DNA from: Lysobacter sp. CFH 32150
GTDB taxonomy: Bacteria > Pseudomonadota > Gammaproteobacteria > Xanthomonadales > Xanthomonadaceae
Reading direction: 5' to 3'
NCBI RefSeq assembly: GCF_022758295.1
Contig: NZ_JALDWJ010000001.1
Coordinates: forward strand, 434,001-498,000
Length of the DNA: 64,000 nt
Shown here: positions 46,945 through 55,320 of the stretch, piece after piece
How positions within the stretch are numbered: position 1 is the stretch's first letter
How the letters are laid out: every line of letters starts with the position of its first letter
The notes under the pieces: generated by a model
Told to the model about the DNA's origin: nothing
The model's input: only the letters and a program-made list of their open reading frames with translations
The model's database searches: none
Program-made: the position numbers and the translations under genes

Positions 46945-48144
46945 CTATCTCAGCACCGTGGAGAAATCCACGTCCTTGGCAACATAGATGTTGACCACGG
47001 TTCCCTGATTGATCGTCACCGTGGGTGGGCGATTCACGCTACGGTCCAATGCCTGATTGGCCAATCGTTCCATCGCTCGAGCCGTATTGCTCTCGTATGG
47101 TGCTACGACGACAGCTCCATTGGTGATTGAGGCACTCTGCGGTCCATGCTTGGCGCCGGCATACTTGAATGCATCGCTGATCATGCTGATCAGAAGCGCC
47201 GATGTGATACGACTGGCCCAATGCGCATCGTAGTCGCCGGGATGACCTGCACCGCCGAGATTGTCCACGCCTGGGCTAGCCATATTGACGTCGAGGCCGG
47301 TAGGAGTGGTGATTCGATCCCAGATCACCGAGACGCGTGGCCCATTGATATTGTCGTTCTGGTACTTGCCGGATACCTTCGAACCCTTCGGCAATAACAA
47401 GCGACGGCCGTTGATCGAATAGGTTGGTTCGGCAACTACGCACGAAGCAAAACCAGGCACGTCGGTGACAATCCGTGTCTCCATCACGCAGCGGATATAG
47501 GTACCGCGTACGAGCAAGGTGTCGGGATTGTAGATAGGTTGCGCGCTTGCGATTTCAGGGCGGGCCGGCTCACGTGCCTGCTGCCCCTGAGCGGAAAGTA
47601 TCGCCTGGGCATACGATTCGGGAGTCATCATCCCCGTGCTTGCCCCCTCGGGGCCCGTCTGCGACGAACCATCCGCGCTATTCAACATGCGGCGCTCCAT
47701 CAGGGTCGGCTTCTGCGGCCCCATTGGGGACCCGCCTGACGATGGTAACGATGCAAAGTCAGACTGCGGTTGCATGGATGGTATTTCCACCAGCGGCAAC
47801 GGCGGTAGATCGGCAGCATCGTCAGCCGGAAGCGGAACTTGTATCTCTGTCGCCGCCTTGGGGAGATCGGGGATGCGTATCTCTTCCTCATCGACTTTGG
47901 CCACATCGTCCTTGCTCGACGTTGCGCTGTTGAACATCCAGATAGCAGCCACGATCAGCAGGCCGACAATACCCGCCAGAAAAACGAGCGCCTTACGGTT
48001 GAGTCGTTGCGCATCGTTGGACTGCAGTAGTGGGGCATTAGCATCCAGGTCCGGCGCCGTGCCTTGTTGCTGGCCGTAGTAAGGATTGGTCCTCAGATGC
48101 TCGTCTGATTGGCCGAAGTGGCTGGGCGGCGTGTTCTGGCTCAT
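46945..48144 (-). CDS. virB10: T4SS core-complex protein VirB10
   Basis: 399 residues. A cytoplasmic N-terminus with little structure, one TM helix at about 52-70 (LVFLAGIVGLLIVAAIWMF), a Pro-rich periplasmic segment (VPLPADDAADLPPLPLVEIP) and the C-terminal TrbI/VirB10 beta-barrel domain with VRGTYIRCVMETRIVTDVPG and ASRITSALLISMISDAF near the antenna. Spans inner and outer membranes. ATG overlaps the virB9 stop. Confidence 0.94.
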   Translation of the reverse strand: MSQNTPPSHFGQSDEHLRTNPYYGQQQGTAPDLDANAPLLQSNDAQRLNRKALVFLAGIVGLLIVAAIWMFNSATSSKDDVAKVDEEEIRIPDLPKAATEIQVPLPADDAADLPPLPLVEIPSMQPQSDFASLPSSGGSPMGPQKPTLMERRMLNSADGSSQTGPEGASTGMMTPESYAQAILSAQGQQAREPARPEIASAQPIYNPDTLLVRGTYIRCVMETRIVTDVPGFASCVVAEPTYSINGRRLLLPKGSKVSGKYQNDNINGPRVSVIWDRITTPTGLDVNMASPGVDNLGGAGHPGDYDAHWASRITSALLISMISDAFKYAGAKHGPQSASITNGAVVVAPYESNTARAMERLANQALDRSVNRPPTVTINQGTVVNIYVAKDVDFSTVLR

Positions 48145-48902
48145 TTCTGCTTGTTCCTGCGCAGGCCAACGACATTTCTGCCGTGACGAATGATCAAGTA
48201 GGGATAGGTGCCGTGAATAATGATCGTGTTGTCTTCGACCGTCGTGTTGATGACGAAGTCTTCGCCGGACTCACGCTCGCGAGCAAACACCGCCGGGAAA
48301 TTGCCAGTGGGCAAACTTTTCAACCCGCTCATCTTTACGTAGGTGAACTGGCCATCGTCATAGACGTTGGCGGGAATCAACCAAGCTTGCTTTGTGCGCG
48401 TTGAATACTGATAGTCGAAGTTGTACTGCCGACTCTTATCCAACTGCGTACTCAGCTGCGGAGCGGACTCCGCTTCGTTTGCAGCGGTGAACTCGGTGCC
48501 ATTCGGGTATACGAACCTGATCTTGTATTGCACGCCGGCCTGTTTGGCTTGATCCAGCGCTTTCCAGTCTGTTGCGACGACCTTGAGCTCGAAGATGTAA
48601 GAGTGAGTCGCGGTACGAACCATCATATTGGTGTCGACATCGACATTCTTCGGCTTCAGATAAAACACGTTGTCACGTCGACTCAGGTCCCAGCCGCTGC
48701 TGAAGCCCGTGCTGTAGTCCAGAATCTTCTCGTTCTGACTTAGTTCGAGCTGCGTGGTGATGCCCAGTCCAGTCCGCACCTGATAGATGCGGTTGGGCTC
48801 GTACTCGTATTCCTGGATGACCTGGGCAGCAGCTGGCAACGTTGCCGAGGAGATCGCCAGGAACAACAAGGCGGCCAGGCTCTGTAGACGCAGGCAATTC
48901 AT
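48141..48902 (-). CDS. virB9: T4SS core-complex protein VirB9
   Basis: 253 residues with signal peptide (SLAALLFLAISSATLPAAAQ). N-terminal domain has YEPNRIYQVRTGLGITTQLE; the C-terminal CagX domain has NFDYQYSTRTKQAWLIPANV and YDDGQFTYVKMSG. Forms the outer-membrane ring with VirB7 and VirB10. Overlaps both neighbours by four bases. Confidence 0.94.
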   Translation of the reverse strand: MNCLRLQSLAALLFLAISSATLPAAAQVIQEYEYEPNRIYQVRTGLGITTQLELSQNEKILDYSTGFSSGWDLSRRDNVFYLKPKNVDVDTNMMVRTATHSYIFELKVVATDWKALDQAKQAGVQYKIRFVYPNGTEFTAANEAESAPQLSTQLDKSRQYNFDYQYSTRTKQAWLIPANVYDDGQFTYVKMSGLKSLPTGNFPAVFARERESGEDFVINTTVEDNTIIIHGTYPYLIIRHGRNVVGLRRNKQK

Positions 48903-49840
48903 CGGGTACTAACTCCATTCGCAGTGCTGGACGCTGCAGGTGCAGGCATCGTTGTTGAGCTAGCTGTGGTGGTTGGAGGTAACGGAGTGGCACCAGGCAC
49001 TTGTGTCGGGCCTGCAATATCAGCTGCGTTCGCCGCCGGCACGCTTGGAACACCCACGCCGAGAGCCTGTGCAACAGTAGGGGCCGTGGAGAATTCGATT
49101 TCCGCCTGCGGTGAAGCGGCGTAATCGTTGTCGACGCGATAACCCGTGACCTGAAAACCCAACGGGTTGAGGATGCGATTGCTGTCGTCCATCTTCAGGT
49201 TGGATTTGTATACGAACTCGAGCGTCGCGATCTTGCTGTCCATCGGTTCGGATGTGCCGGATGCCTTGTCGTAAAGGCTGCGCTGAAAGCGCACCGTAGC
49301 GGTCTTGAACTGTTCGTTGGTGTTCGGGCTGCCCTGCAACTGCAAGCTGAGAATCTTGACCCGAATCGTCTTGGCTTTTCCAAACAGCGTGATCGGGTTA
49401 TTGGGATTTGTACTGGAATACAGTTGGGCATAGCCTGCGGTCACCTGAGGTTCCGCCATCGCGTGGACAGTGTTCCAGTCGCGTTGCCCGATCTGCGAAT
49501 TGTCGTACGACTCTCGCGCCATCACGAAATGAGCGATGTTGCTCTTGTTGAGCGCCTCGCTCGCCGCGATGCTCTGATCGCCAAAATTCCCGGTCAGTCG
49601 AGCAATGGTGCTGGTGCCCGTGTAGGCATCCGCCATCACCAGGTAGGGCACCTTCTCCTTGAGCGGCAGAAAATAGAAGTAGCCACCAGCCAGAATCAAC
49701 GCCATCAGGATTGCCGACCATGCGACCCGCCATGCGCGACGTTCGCTACGTCGCGCCATATCAGCAACTGTCACCTCGAAATTGACGGCTTTGGCGACGA
49801 CACTTTCAACCTGCGGGGTACCTACTCTTATTCCGAACAT
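48899..49840 (-). CDS. virB8: T4SS inner-membrane protein VirB8
   Basis: 313 residues. Short cytoplasmic N-terminus, one TM (WSAILMALILAGGYFYFLPL at about 40-59), then the NTF2-like periplasmic domain (NKSNIAHFVMARESYDNSQI; TVRFQRSLYDKASGT; LNPLGFQVTGYRVDNDY). The last 70 residues are an Ala/Pro/Thr-rich tail, longer than in conjugative VirB8. Confidence 0.93.
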   Translation of the reverse strand: MFGIRVGTPQVESVVAKAVNFEVTVADMARRSERRAWRVAWSAILMALILAGGYFYFLPLKEKVPYLVMADAYTGTSTIARLTGNFGDQSIAASEALNKSNIAHFVMARESYDNSQIGQRDWNTVHAMAEPQVTAGYAQLYSSTNPNNPITLFGKAKTIRVKILSLQLQGSPNTNEQFKTATVRFQRSLYDKASGTSEPMDSKIATLEFVYKSNLKMDDSNRILNPLGFQVTGYRVDNDYAASPQAEIEFSTAPTVAQALGVGVPSVPAANAADIAGPTQVPGATPLPPTTTASSTTMPAPAASSTANGVSTR

Positions 49841-49910
49841 CTATGTTGCATCCGTGGCGGGAATGGAGGGATCGCGCGTTGCTCGACTGATCCCGTGTCT
49901 GCTGCTGGGA

Positions 49911-50351
49911 TCAAGGTGTTAACGCTGTCGTGTTACCTGCAGGAGCGATCATTGATGTCACTGCTGTACGAACCACAATCTGGTTGTTTTCTGCCGTGAT
50001 CGCAACGCCTTGCCCGGCATAAGCCAGCGTCAGCTTGGAGACTGCCTCCTGCAAGCTGCTGGTATGGATCTGCGCTACCGCCGCATGCAGCGTGAAATCC
50101 GAAGGATGCAGATACGACAAAGTCATATCCGAATCCTTCGCCCAGCGCACCAGCATGTTCTTGAGCGTGCCATCCATCGGCGACGGATAAAACACATACG
50201 ATTGATGCAGAGGGATTTCCTGCGGCGTATCGGCATAGCGATTGACCGCTTTCCAACGTCCCTTGAAATCTGGAACTGGAGTCGTCGCGCATCCCGTCAT
50301 CACGATAATCAGCGCCAGGGAAAGAATACGAGTTAAGATTCTATGGTTCAC
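49911..50351 (-). CDS. virB7: T4SS lipoprotein VirB7 with C-terminal N0 domain
   Basis: 146 residues from GTG at 50351. Lipoprotein signal LALIIVMTGC, then a VirB9-binding stretch (PVPDFKGRWKAVNRYADTPQ) and a C-terminal domain of about 75 residues (MTLSYLHPSDFTLHAAVAQI; VSKLTLAYAGQGVAITAENN) of the N0/STN type. Conjugative VirB7 proteins are about 45-65 residues and lack this domain; the long form marks xanthomonad antibacterial T4SS. First gene of the operon; 70 bp before virB8. Confidence 0.92.
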   Translation of the reverse strand: MNHRILTRILSLALIIVMTGCATTPVPDFKGRWKAVNRYADTPQEIPLHQSYVFYPSPMDGTLKNMLVRWAKDSDMTLSYLHPSDFTLHAAVAQIHTSSLQEAVSKLTLAYAGQGVAITAENNQIVVRTAVTSMIAPAGNTTALTP

Positions 50352-50763
50352 GCTTCACCAGCAGTTTTTGTGTTGACGTTATTGACACGCGCGACAGGCG
50401 CTGAACAGAAAGCACGACCGGCGACGGACACGCCCGACAGCCGGGCGCGTGGACGGCGCTCGATGAAATTGGCTTGAAAGCTCAACGGCTGGGCTGCTCA
50501 GCCCGAGACCTGACATAGAAAGCATCAGCTGACGCTGACGCTGCCCTCCCCTGGCATCCCTCATTTCAGTCCTTTTCTTTTCCCCGGATATCCTTATCGG
50601 CCAGCGAATGGCCGCATCCTTCCCCACACCCGCAAGACTTGCTTCCCGCAAGCCCGTCAAGCTGTTGCTAGTACCGCTACATATGCCGAACCAGTTACAC
50701 CCGGACAGAACTTAGCCTGAGGCTCAGGGCCAGTCAAGGAAGGCTGTGCAGCTGAAGGCTCCC
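50352..50763. other. Intergenic region upstream of virB7; virD4 absent
   Basis: 412 bases between virB7 and hslR, both on the minus strand. The only open frame (50379-50660, minus) has no recognisable sequence and no ribosome site. The T4SS promoter should be here. A TTGAC direct repeat at 50373-50386 (minus strand GTCAA-N4-GTCAA) might be a regulator site. The coupling-protein gene virD4, often next to virB7 in relatives, is not present. Confidence 0.55.
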
Positions 50764-51168
50764 CTACAACGCGTCGATATCCCCCAACGCACGTATCAAA
50801 CGCCGCGCACGTTTGCTGGGTTTGGTTTCCGGTGCCTGATAGCCCGCGCGCGCAGCGGCGCGGGTCGCGCGTTCGGCTTCGCGACGCGCGCGTGAGGCTT
50901 CGCTTTCGGCATAAAGCGTTTGCGCGACGCTGGCGGGGCCGCGTGTATCGCTCAGGCCGCGCACTTCGATCTCGAAGATTTCCTCGCCGCGCATGACGCG
51001 CATCGCGTCGCCAACCCGCACGACGCGCGACGGCTTGGCTCGCTGTCCGCCGACGTCGACCTTGCCCGTTTCGATCGCGTGCTTGGCCAGGCTGCGCGTC
51101 TTGTAGAAGCGCGCTGCCCAGAGCCAGAGGTCGAGGCGGATGTGTTCCTGGATTCCGGTTTCGCTCAT
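50764..51168 (-). CDS. hslR: Ribosome-associated heat-shock protein Hsp15 (S4 domain)
   Basis: 134 residues from ATG at 51168. S4 RNA-binding domain at the N-terminus (IRLDLWLWAARFYKTRSLAK, KVDVGGQRAKPSRVVRVGD) and a basic tail (RARREAERATRAAARAG). Hsp15 rescues 50S subunits carrying nascent peptide. Returns to high chromosomal GC after the T4SS locus. Confidence 0.9.
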   Translation of the reverse strand: MSETGIQEHIRLDLWLWAARFYKTRSLAKHAIETGKVDVGGQRAKPSRVVRVGDAMRVMRGEEIFEIEVRGLSDTRGPASVAQTLYAESEASRARREAERATRAAARAGYQAPETKPSKRARRLIRALGDIDAL

Positions 51169-51181
51169 ATCGGCAACCACG

Positions 51182-51937
51182 TTAGATCGTTACGCCGACT
51201 TCGGCCAGTCGTTGCCGTAGTCGCGTCAGATGACTGCCGGGCCAATAGACCTGCCCGCAGCTATTACAGCGGCTGAAATCGCATTGGCGACGCGCAATGT
51301 CGGCCGGCACCGTTGTCGCAGCCTGTTCGCCCGGTAGTTGCTCCACCACGCCGTTGCAGCGCGCGCAGCGCGTAAATGGTGCGATGCGTGACTCGAGCTG
51401 GAAGCGGTCCAACACCTCGCGCAGCTGCCGGCGCGGATCGATGGCGTGGAGGAAGGCGCCATGCGTGAGCGCAGCGCGCTTGAGCAAGCCAGTATCCCGG
51501 GTCAGCACGGTTCGATGCTCGGCGCGCGAGATCGTCAGCAACTCGTCGTCGTGGTAATCGTTGCGATACAGGCAGTCGAAGCCGAGCAGGCGCAGGTAGG
51601 CAGCGAGACGACCGAGATGCACGTCGAGCACGAATCGAGGTTGGCGCAGCGGGCGCGGACGCAACCGGTTGGTGCCGGCGAGTTCGAGGCGTTCGAACAT
51701 CGGATAAACCGCGACGCGTTCGCCGCCACGCAGCTTGTGCGCGAACGGCACGGCGTCGCCGTCGACCAGGATCAGATCGACTTCGGTATGCGGTACGCCG
51801 AGCGATTCGATCCGGTCCTTGACCGCCGGTGTGCCGTCGAAGGTATGTGTGAAGCTGCGCTTCCGCCATTCGGGCTTGAGGAAGTCGTTCAACTCCTCAT
51901 AAAAGCGGAACTCACATTGGCGAAAGACCGATGACAC
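51182..51937 (-). CDS. Ubiquitin-like/Mut7-C RNase-domain protein
   Basis: 251 residues from GTG at 51937 (start uncertain; the frame is open further upstream but not protein-like there). The N-terminal about 85 residues (CEFRFYEELNDFLKPEWRKR, LVDGDAVPFAHKLRGGERVA) fit the Ub-Mut7C domain. The C-terminal part (RFVLDVHLGRLAAYLRLLGF; TRDTGLLKRAALTHGAFL) is a PIN-like Mut7-C domain, ending in a zinc ribbon with CxxC pairs (RCARCNG, RCNSCGQVYWPGSH). RNase activity is proposed for the family but not established. Confidence 0.87.
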   Translation of the reverse strand: MSSVFRQCEFRFYEELNDFLKPEWRKRSFTHTFDGTPAVKDRIESLGVPHTEVDLILVDGDAVPFAHKLRGGERVAVYPMFERLELAGTNRLRPRPLRQPRFVLDVHLGRLAAYLRLLGFDCLYRNDYHDDELLTISRAEHRTVLTRDTGLLKRAALTHGAFLHAIDPRRQLREVLDRFQLESRIAPFTRCARCNGVVEQLPGEQAATTVPADIARRQCDFSRCNSCGQVYWPGSHLTRLRQRLAEVGVTI

Positions 51938-52024
51938 AGGTAGCGATCGAAGTGGTCGGCATGACCATGTGAGCGTACGCCTGTGAACCAGCGCGGCGTG
52001 TGCATTCAGGTACCCGGAAACGCA

Positions 52025-52048
52025 AACGGCCGCCATGAGGCGGCCGTT
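52025..52048 (-). terminator. Stem-loop after rplS
   Basis: AACGGCCGCC pairs perfectly with GGCGGCCGTT around ATGA, 23 bp beyond the rplS stop; the following T-run on the minus strand is short (TTT), so termination may be partial. Confidence 0.7.
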
Positions 52049-52070
52049 CGTCGGAAGCGCAAGCCCGCAA

Positions 52071-52466
52071 TTACTGCTGGGCAGCGGCCTTGGCCTTGGC
52101 GTTGCCGGCCAGGTCTTCCTTGATGCGCGCCTTCTTGCCTTCCAGGCCACGCAGGTAGTACAGCTTGCCGGAGCGGACGGCGCCACGGCGCTTCACTTCG
52201 ACCGAGTCGATGGCGGCGCTGTGGGTCTGGAACACGCGCTCGACGCCGTAGCCGTGCGAAATCTTGCGCACGGTGAAGGCCGAGTTCAGGCCGGCGTTCT
52301 TCTTGGCGATGACCACGCCTTCATAGGCCTGGACGCGCTCGCGGTTGCCTTCCTTGACCTTGACGTTGACGACAACGGTGTCGCCGGGGCCGAAGGCGGG
52401 CAGCTCGCGCTGGATCTGTTCGGCTTCGAAGTTCTGCAGCAGCGTGTTGAGAGAGGGTTTGTTCAT
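52071..52466 (-). CDS. rplS: 50S ribosomal protein L19
   Basis: 131 residues from ATG at 52466. Family sequence throughout: [40 protein letters not shown], and [20 protein letters not shown], with a basic/Ala C-terminus. Last gene of rpsP-rimM-trmD-rplS. Confidence 0.96.
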   Translation of the reverse strand: MNKPSLNTLLQNFEAEQIQRELPAFGPGDTVVVNVKVKEGNRERVQAYEGVVIAKKNAGLNSAFTVRKISHGYGVERVFQTHSAAIDSVEVKRRGAVRSGKLYYLRGLEGKKARIKEDLAGNAKAKAAAQQ

Positions 52467-52591
52467 GGCACGGCCTGTTGTAATTGCCCTGATGGGCATG
52501 TTGTTGCGCGAGTGCACGTGGACCCGCGTCATGGCATGGATGGAGCTAAGCCGCGCATTATAGCGGCAATTTTCCGAGCGTTGCTAGGGGC

Positions 52592-53353
52592 TTACGTGGA
52601 TTTGGCTGGGTCTGCGCCCGGTCCGGCCCGGAAGGCATCCAGCAGCTTGCGGTCGGCCTTGGACAGCCCGGCTTCGTCGATCAGGTCGGGGCGCCGCTGC
52701 CAGGTGCGGCCCAGGGCCTGCATCCGGCGCCAGCGGGCGATTTCGGCATGGTTGCCGGACTGCAGGACGGCCGGCACCGACCCCAGTTCATGTTCGACCG
52801 GGCGGGTGTAGTGCGGGCAGTCCAGCAAGCCGTCCTCGTCGAAGCTGTCCTGGGCGGCGGACTCGGCATCGTTCAGCGCGCCCTCCTGCAGGCGGGCCAC
52901 GGCGTCGATCACGACTGCAGCAGCCAGCTCGCCGCCAGAGAGGACGTAATCGCCGATCGACAATTCTTCGTCGACTTCGGCCGCGATCAGGCGCTCATCG
53001 ATGCCCTCGTAGCGGCCGCAGAGCAGGATCAGGCGCTCGCGTCCGGCCAGTTCGCGGACCTTGGCCTGGGTCAGGCGCTCGCCCTGCGGGCTGAGGTAGA
53101 CCACCTGCGTCGGGGTCGGATCGGCGGCGCGCGCGGCCTGGATCGCGGCCCGCAGCGGATCGATCAACATCACCATGCCGGGACCACCGCCGAAGGGGCG
53201 ATCGTCGACGCGGCGGTAGTTGCCTTCAGCGTAGTCGCGCGGATTCCAGCCGTGGATGGACAGCAGCCCCCGCTCCTGCGCCCGCCCGACCACCCCGAAG
53301 CCGGCGCATTGGGCGACGAACTCGGGGAAGAGGCTGACGAGATCGATGCGCAT
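52592..53353 (-). CDS. trmD: tRNA (guanine-37-N1)-methyltransferase
   Basis: 253 residues; ATG at 53353 has GAAGG ten bases upstream and gives the canonical [13 protein letters not shown] start (ATG at 53362 is too close to that site). SPOUT knot motifs: [14 protein letters not shown] and [15 protein letters not shown]. Methylates G37 of tRNAs to prevent frameshifting. Confidence 0.95.
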   Translation of the reverse strand: MRIDLVSLFPEFVAQCAGFGVVGRAQERGLLSIHGWNPRDYAEGNYRRVDDRPFGGGPGMVMLIDPLRAAIQAARAADPTPTQVVYLSPQGERLTQAKVRELAGRERLILLCGRYEGIDERLIAAEVDEELSIGDYVLSGGELAAAVVIDAVARLQEGALNDAESAAQDSFDEDGLLDCPHYTRPVEHELGSVPAVLQSGNHAEIARWRRMQALGRTWQRRPDLIDEAGLSKADRKLLDAFRAGPGADPAKST

Positions 53354-53367
53354 CAGAGGCATACCTT

Positions 53368-53880
53368 CTAGAAGTCGGCATCCCAGTCGACCGTGACCAC
53401 GCCAGCGTCGAAATCGACCGACTTGATGTAATCGGGCTCGAGGAACGGAATCATCCGCTCACGCTCGCCGCGGGCGACGAGCACGTCGTTGGCGCCGGTC
53501 GAGAACAGGTGCGAGACGGTACCGAAGTCGACGCCTTCGGTATTCACCACGCGCAGCCCTTCGAGGTCGACCCAGTAGTACTCGCCGGGCTTCGGCGGCG
53601 GCAGTGCCGAACGCGGTACATAGACTTCGGTCCCGCGCAGTGCCTCGGCGGCATCGCGGTCGGTGATGTCGGCAAATGTCGCGACCAGGCCCTTGTTGGT
53701 CTCGCGTCCGCGCGCGCCCGTGAGCTCGCGCTCGCGCCCCTGCGCGTCGCGCAAGGTCCAGGGTTGGTAGCTGAAGATTGTGGCGGCAGGCTCGGTGAAC
53801 GATTCGAGTTTCAACTCGCCACGAACGCCAAACGCGCCGTGGATCCTGCCCAACAGGATGCGGCGCGTTTGTTCTGTCAT
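53368..53880 (-). CDS. rimM: Ribosome maturation factor RimM
   Basis: 170 residues from ATG at 53880. N-terminal [20 protein letters not shown], middle [20 protein letters not shown] then [11 protein letters not shown], and C-terminal PRC-barrel [20 protein letters not shown]. Assists maturation of the 30S head. Confidence 0.95.
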   Translation of the reverse strand: MTEQTRRILLGRIHGAFGVRGELKLESFTEPAATIFSYQPWTLRDAQGRERELTGARGRETNKGLVATFADITDRDAAEALRGTEVYVPRSALPPPKPGEYYWVDLEGLRVVNTEGVDFGTVSHLFSTGANDVLVARGERERMIPFLEPDYIKSVDFDAGVVTVDWDADF

Positions 53881-53917
53881 GGAGGCATGGCCGCGCACGG
53901 TGGCGCGGCCTGGAGGC

Positions 53918-54172
53918 TTAGGCCGTGGGGGCCTTGGAAGCCTGCTTGTACAGGTCGGCGACCTTCTCGGTCAGCTGTGCGCCCTGACCCACCCAGTGCT
54001 TGACGCGCTCGAGGTTCAGTTCAACGCGCTTCTCGTTGCCGGCAGCGACCGGGTTGTAGAAACCCACGCGCTCGATGTTGCGGCCGTCGCGGGCGCTACG
54101 GCTGTCGGTGACGATGATGTGGTAGAAGGGGCGCTTCTTCGCGCCGCCACGGGTGAGGCGGATCTTGACCAT
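53918..54172 (-). CDS. rpsP: 30S ribosomal protein S16
   Basis: 84 residues from ATG at 54172: [20 protein letters not shown], then [15 protein letters not shown] and [20 protein letters not shown]. First gene of the ribosomal operon. Confidence 0.96.
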   Translation of the reverse strand: MVKIRLTRGGAKKRPFYHIIVTDSRSARDGRNIERVGFYNPVAAGNEKRVELNLERVKHWVGQGAQLTEKVADLYKQASKAPTA

Positions 54173-54343
54173 GGGTGGAGCTTCCTGTGTTGCCCAGTCG
54201 GCGGACGTGCCGAGGTAAGCCGGGTATTGTAAGCCATTGATCGGGCCGAGGAAACCCCAGGAATCAGTCAGCGCATCGGCGGAAAGCCGCGGCCGCCCAT
54301 CACGCCCGCGCCGAGCTTGGTTTCCAAGCAAGGGCGCCGACTG

Positions 54344-55246
54344 CTAGAGCAGATAACGGATAGTGCCCTTGAGCGGCGCGGGGTTACCGTCGCAATACTG
54401 GGTGAAGCTCGCCAGGAGCCTGACCACGAAACCATCGATAAACCGGACGTCCTTGATCACCAGGGTGCCGGTCGATTGATTGCACCTATAGCCGTTGCGA
54501 TTGTTGCCATAGAAGTCCAATCCGGCAGTCGAAGCCGTGGCTAGCCGGCTCGTACTGAAGGTTCCGACCCTGAGTTGCTGACCAACGGGAGGATCTATGA
54601 ATGCGATCCACTCGTTCCCCTGCCCGGAGACGGCGAATCGAGCACCCCCCTGCAAATTGGGTGCGAGTGCGAACGTGCTCGTGTCGCCATAGTAGGTCTT
54701 GGATATGCCCCGACCGACATAGTCACCCGGCGCTGAGATGAGTTTCAGCGACAGCGGCATGGTCCTGTAGAGGATGACTCCCGCCAATGGCGGTTGCCCG
54801 TCACAATATTGCAGAAAGTCTGCTTCGAGGTGGGCGATCTTGCCGGTTGCGTCGAACTCGATCTGTTTGATGCCGAACTCGCCCGATATGTCGTTGCAAC
54901 CCCGCCCCATCGCTGTGACCTCGAGGCCCGGACTTCTTCCGGTGCGGAAACTGCTTCGTTCGACATAGCGATAACGACCTTCGTGCAAGGTATCGCCCTT
55001 GCCCGCAATCAAACTAATGTGCCAGTCCCAACCACCGGTTAGATATATGTCAATTCCTTCGTCCTGAGTACTGATCTGGAACGAAGAGGTATTGGCAGGC
55101 GTATAGGTGCCACTTTCCCCAGCGCCTATAGGATCACCAGGCGTACTTACGAATGAGAAAATCTGCTGTGCTTGCACAGCAGGAGCCGCGAAAAGCAGCA
55201 ACACAATAGCCAAAAGGGCGGCAACGGTCGCAGAGGCGCTCTTCAT
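54344..55246 (-). CDS. Secreted hypothetical protein with tandem duplicated domain
   Basis: 300 residues with a signal peptide (VAALLAIVLLLFAAPAVQAQ). Two halves repeat the same plan: first GRGCNDISGEFGIKQIEFDA ... ADFLQYCDGQPPLAGVILY at about 114-160, then YRCNQSTGTLVIKDVRFIDG ... ASFTQYCDGNPAPLKGTIRY at the C-terminus, each with a matching pair of Cys. The Q-Y-C-D-G box and the paired Cys suggest disulfide-stabilised periplasmic or secreted beta domains. No family known to me. It interrupts the usual ffh-rpsP neighbourhood. Confidence 0.78.
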   Translation of the reverse strand: MKSASATVAALLAIVLLLFAAPAVQAQQIFSFVSTPGDPIGAGESGTYTPANTSSFQISTQDEGIDIYLTGGWDWHISLIAGKGDTLHEGRYRYVERSSFRTGRSPGLEVTAMGRGCNDISGEFGIKQIEFDATGKIAHLEADFLQYCDGQPPLAGVILYRTMPLSLKLISAPGDYVGRGISKTYYGDTSTFALAPNLQGGARFAVSGQGNEWIAFIDPPVGQQLRVGTFSTSRLATASTAGLDFYGNNRNGYRCNQSTGTLVIKDVRFIDGFVVRLLASFTQYCDGNPAPLKGTIRYLL

Positions 55247-55320
55247 CCCGAATCCCTTTAGTGGATGACTCTCGGCCCATTTGGCCTAAGGCATAAGGTA
55301 ACAGGCCTAACGGATCGGAA

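Noticed and set aside
38399-50351. Conjugative plasmid-type T4SS or ICE
   Set aside because: No relaxase, oriT, replication or integrase gene; VirB7 has the N0 domain and the associated protein has an XVIPCD-like tail, pointing to effector secretion.
50373-50386. CpxR-type box before virB7
   Set aside because: The repeat is GTCAA-N4-GTCAA, whereas the CpxR box I know is GTAAA-N5-GTAAA; both sequence and spacing differ.
50379-50660. 93-codon minus-strand frame before virB7
   Set aside because: No ribosome site, no homology I recognise, Arg/Ser-rich composition typical of a chance frame.
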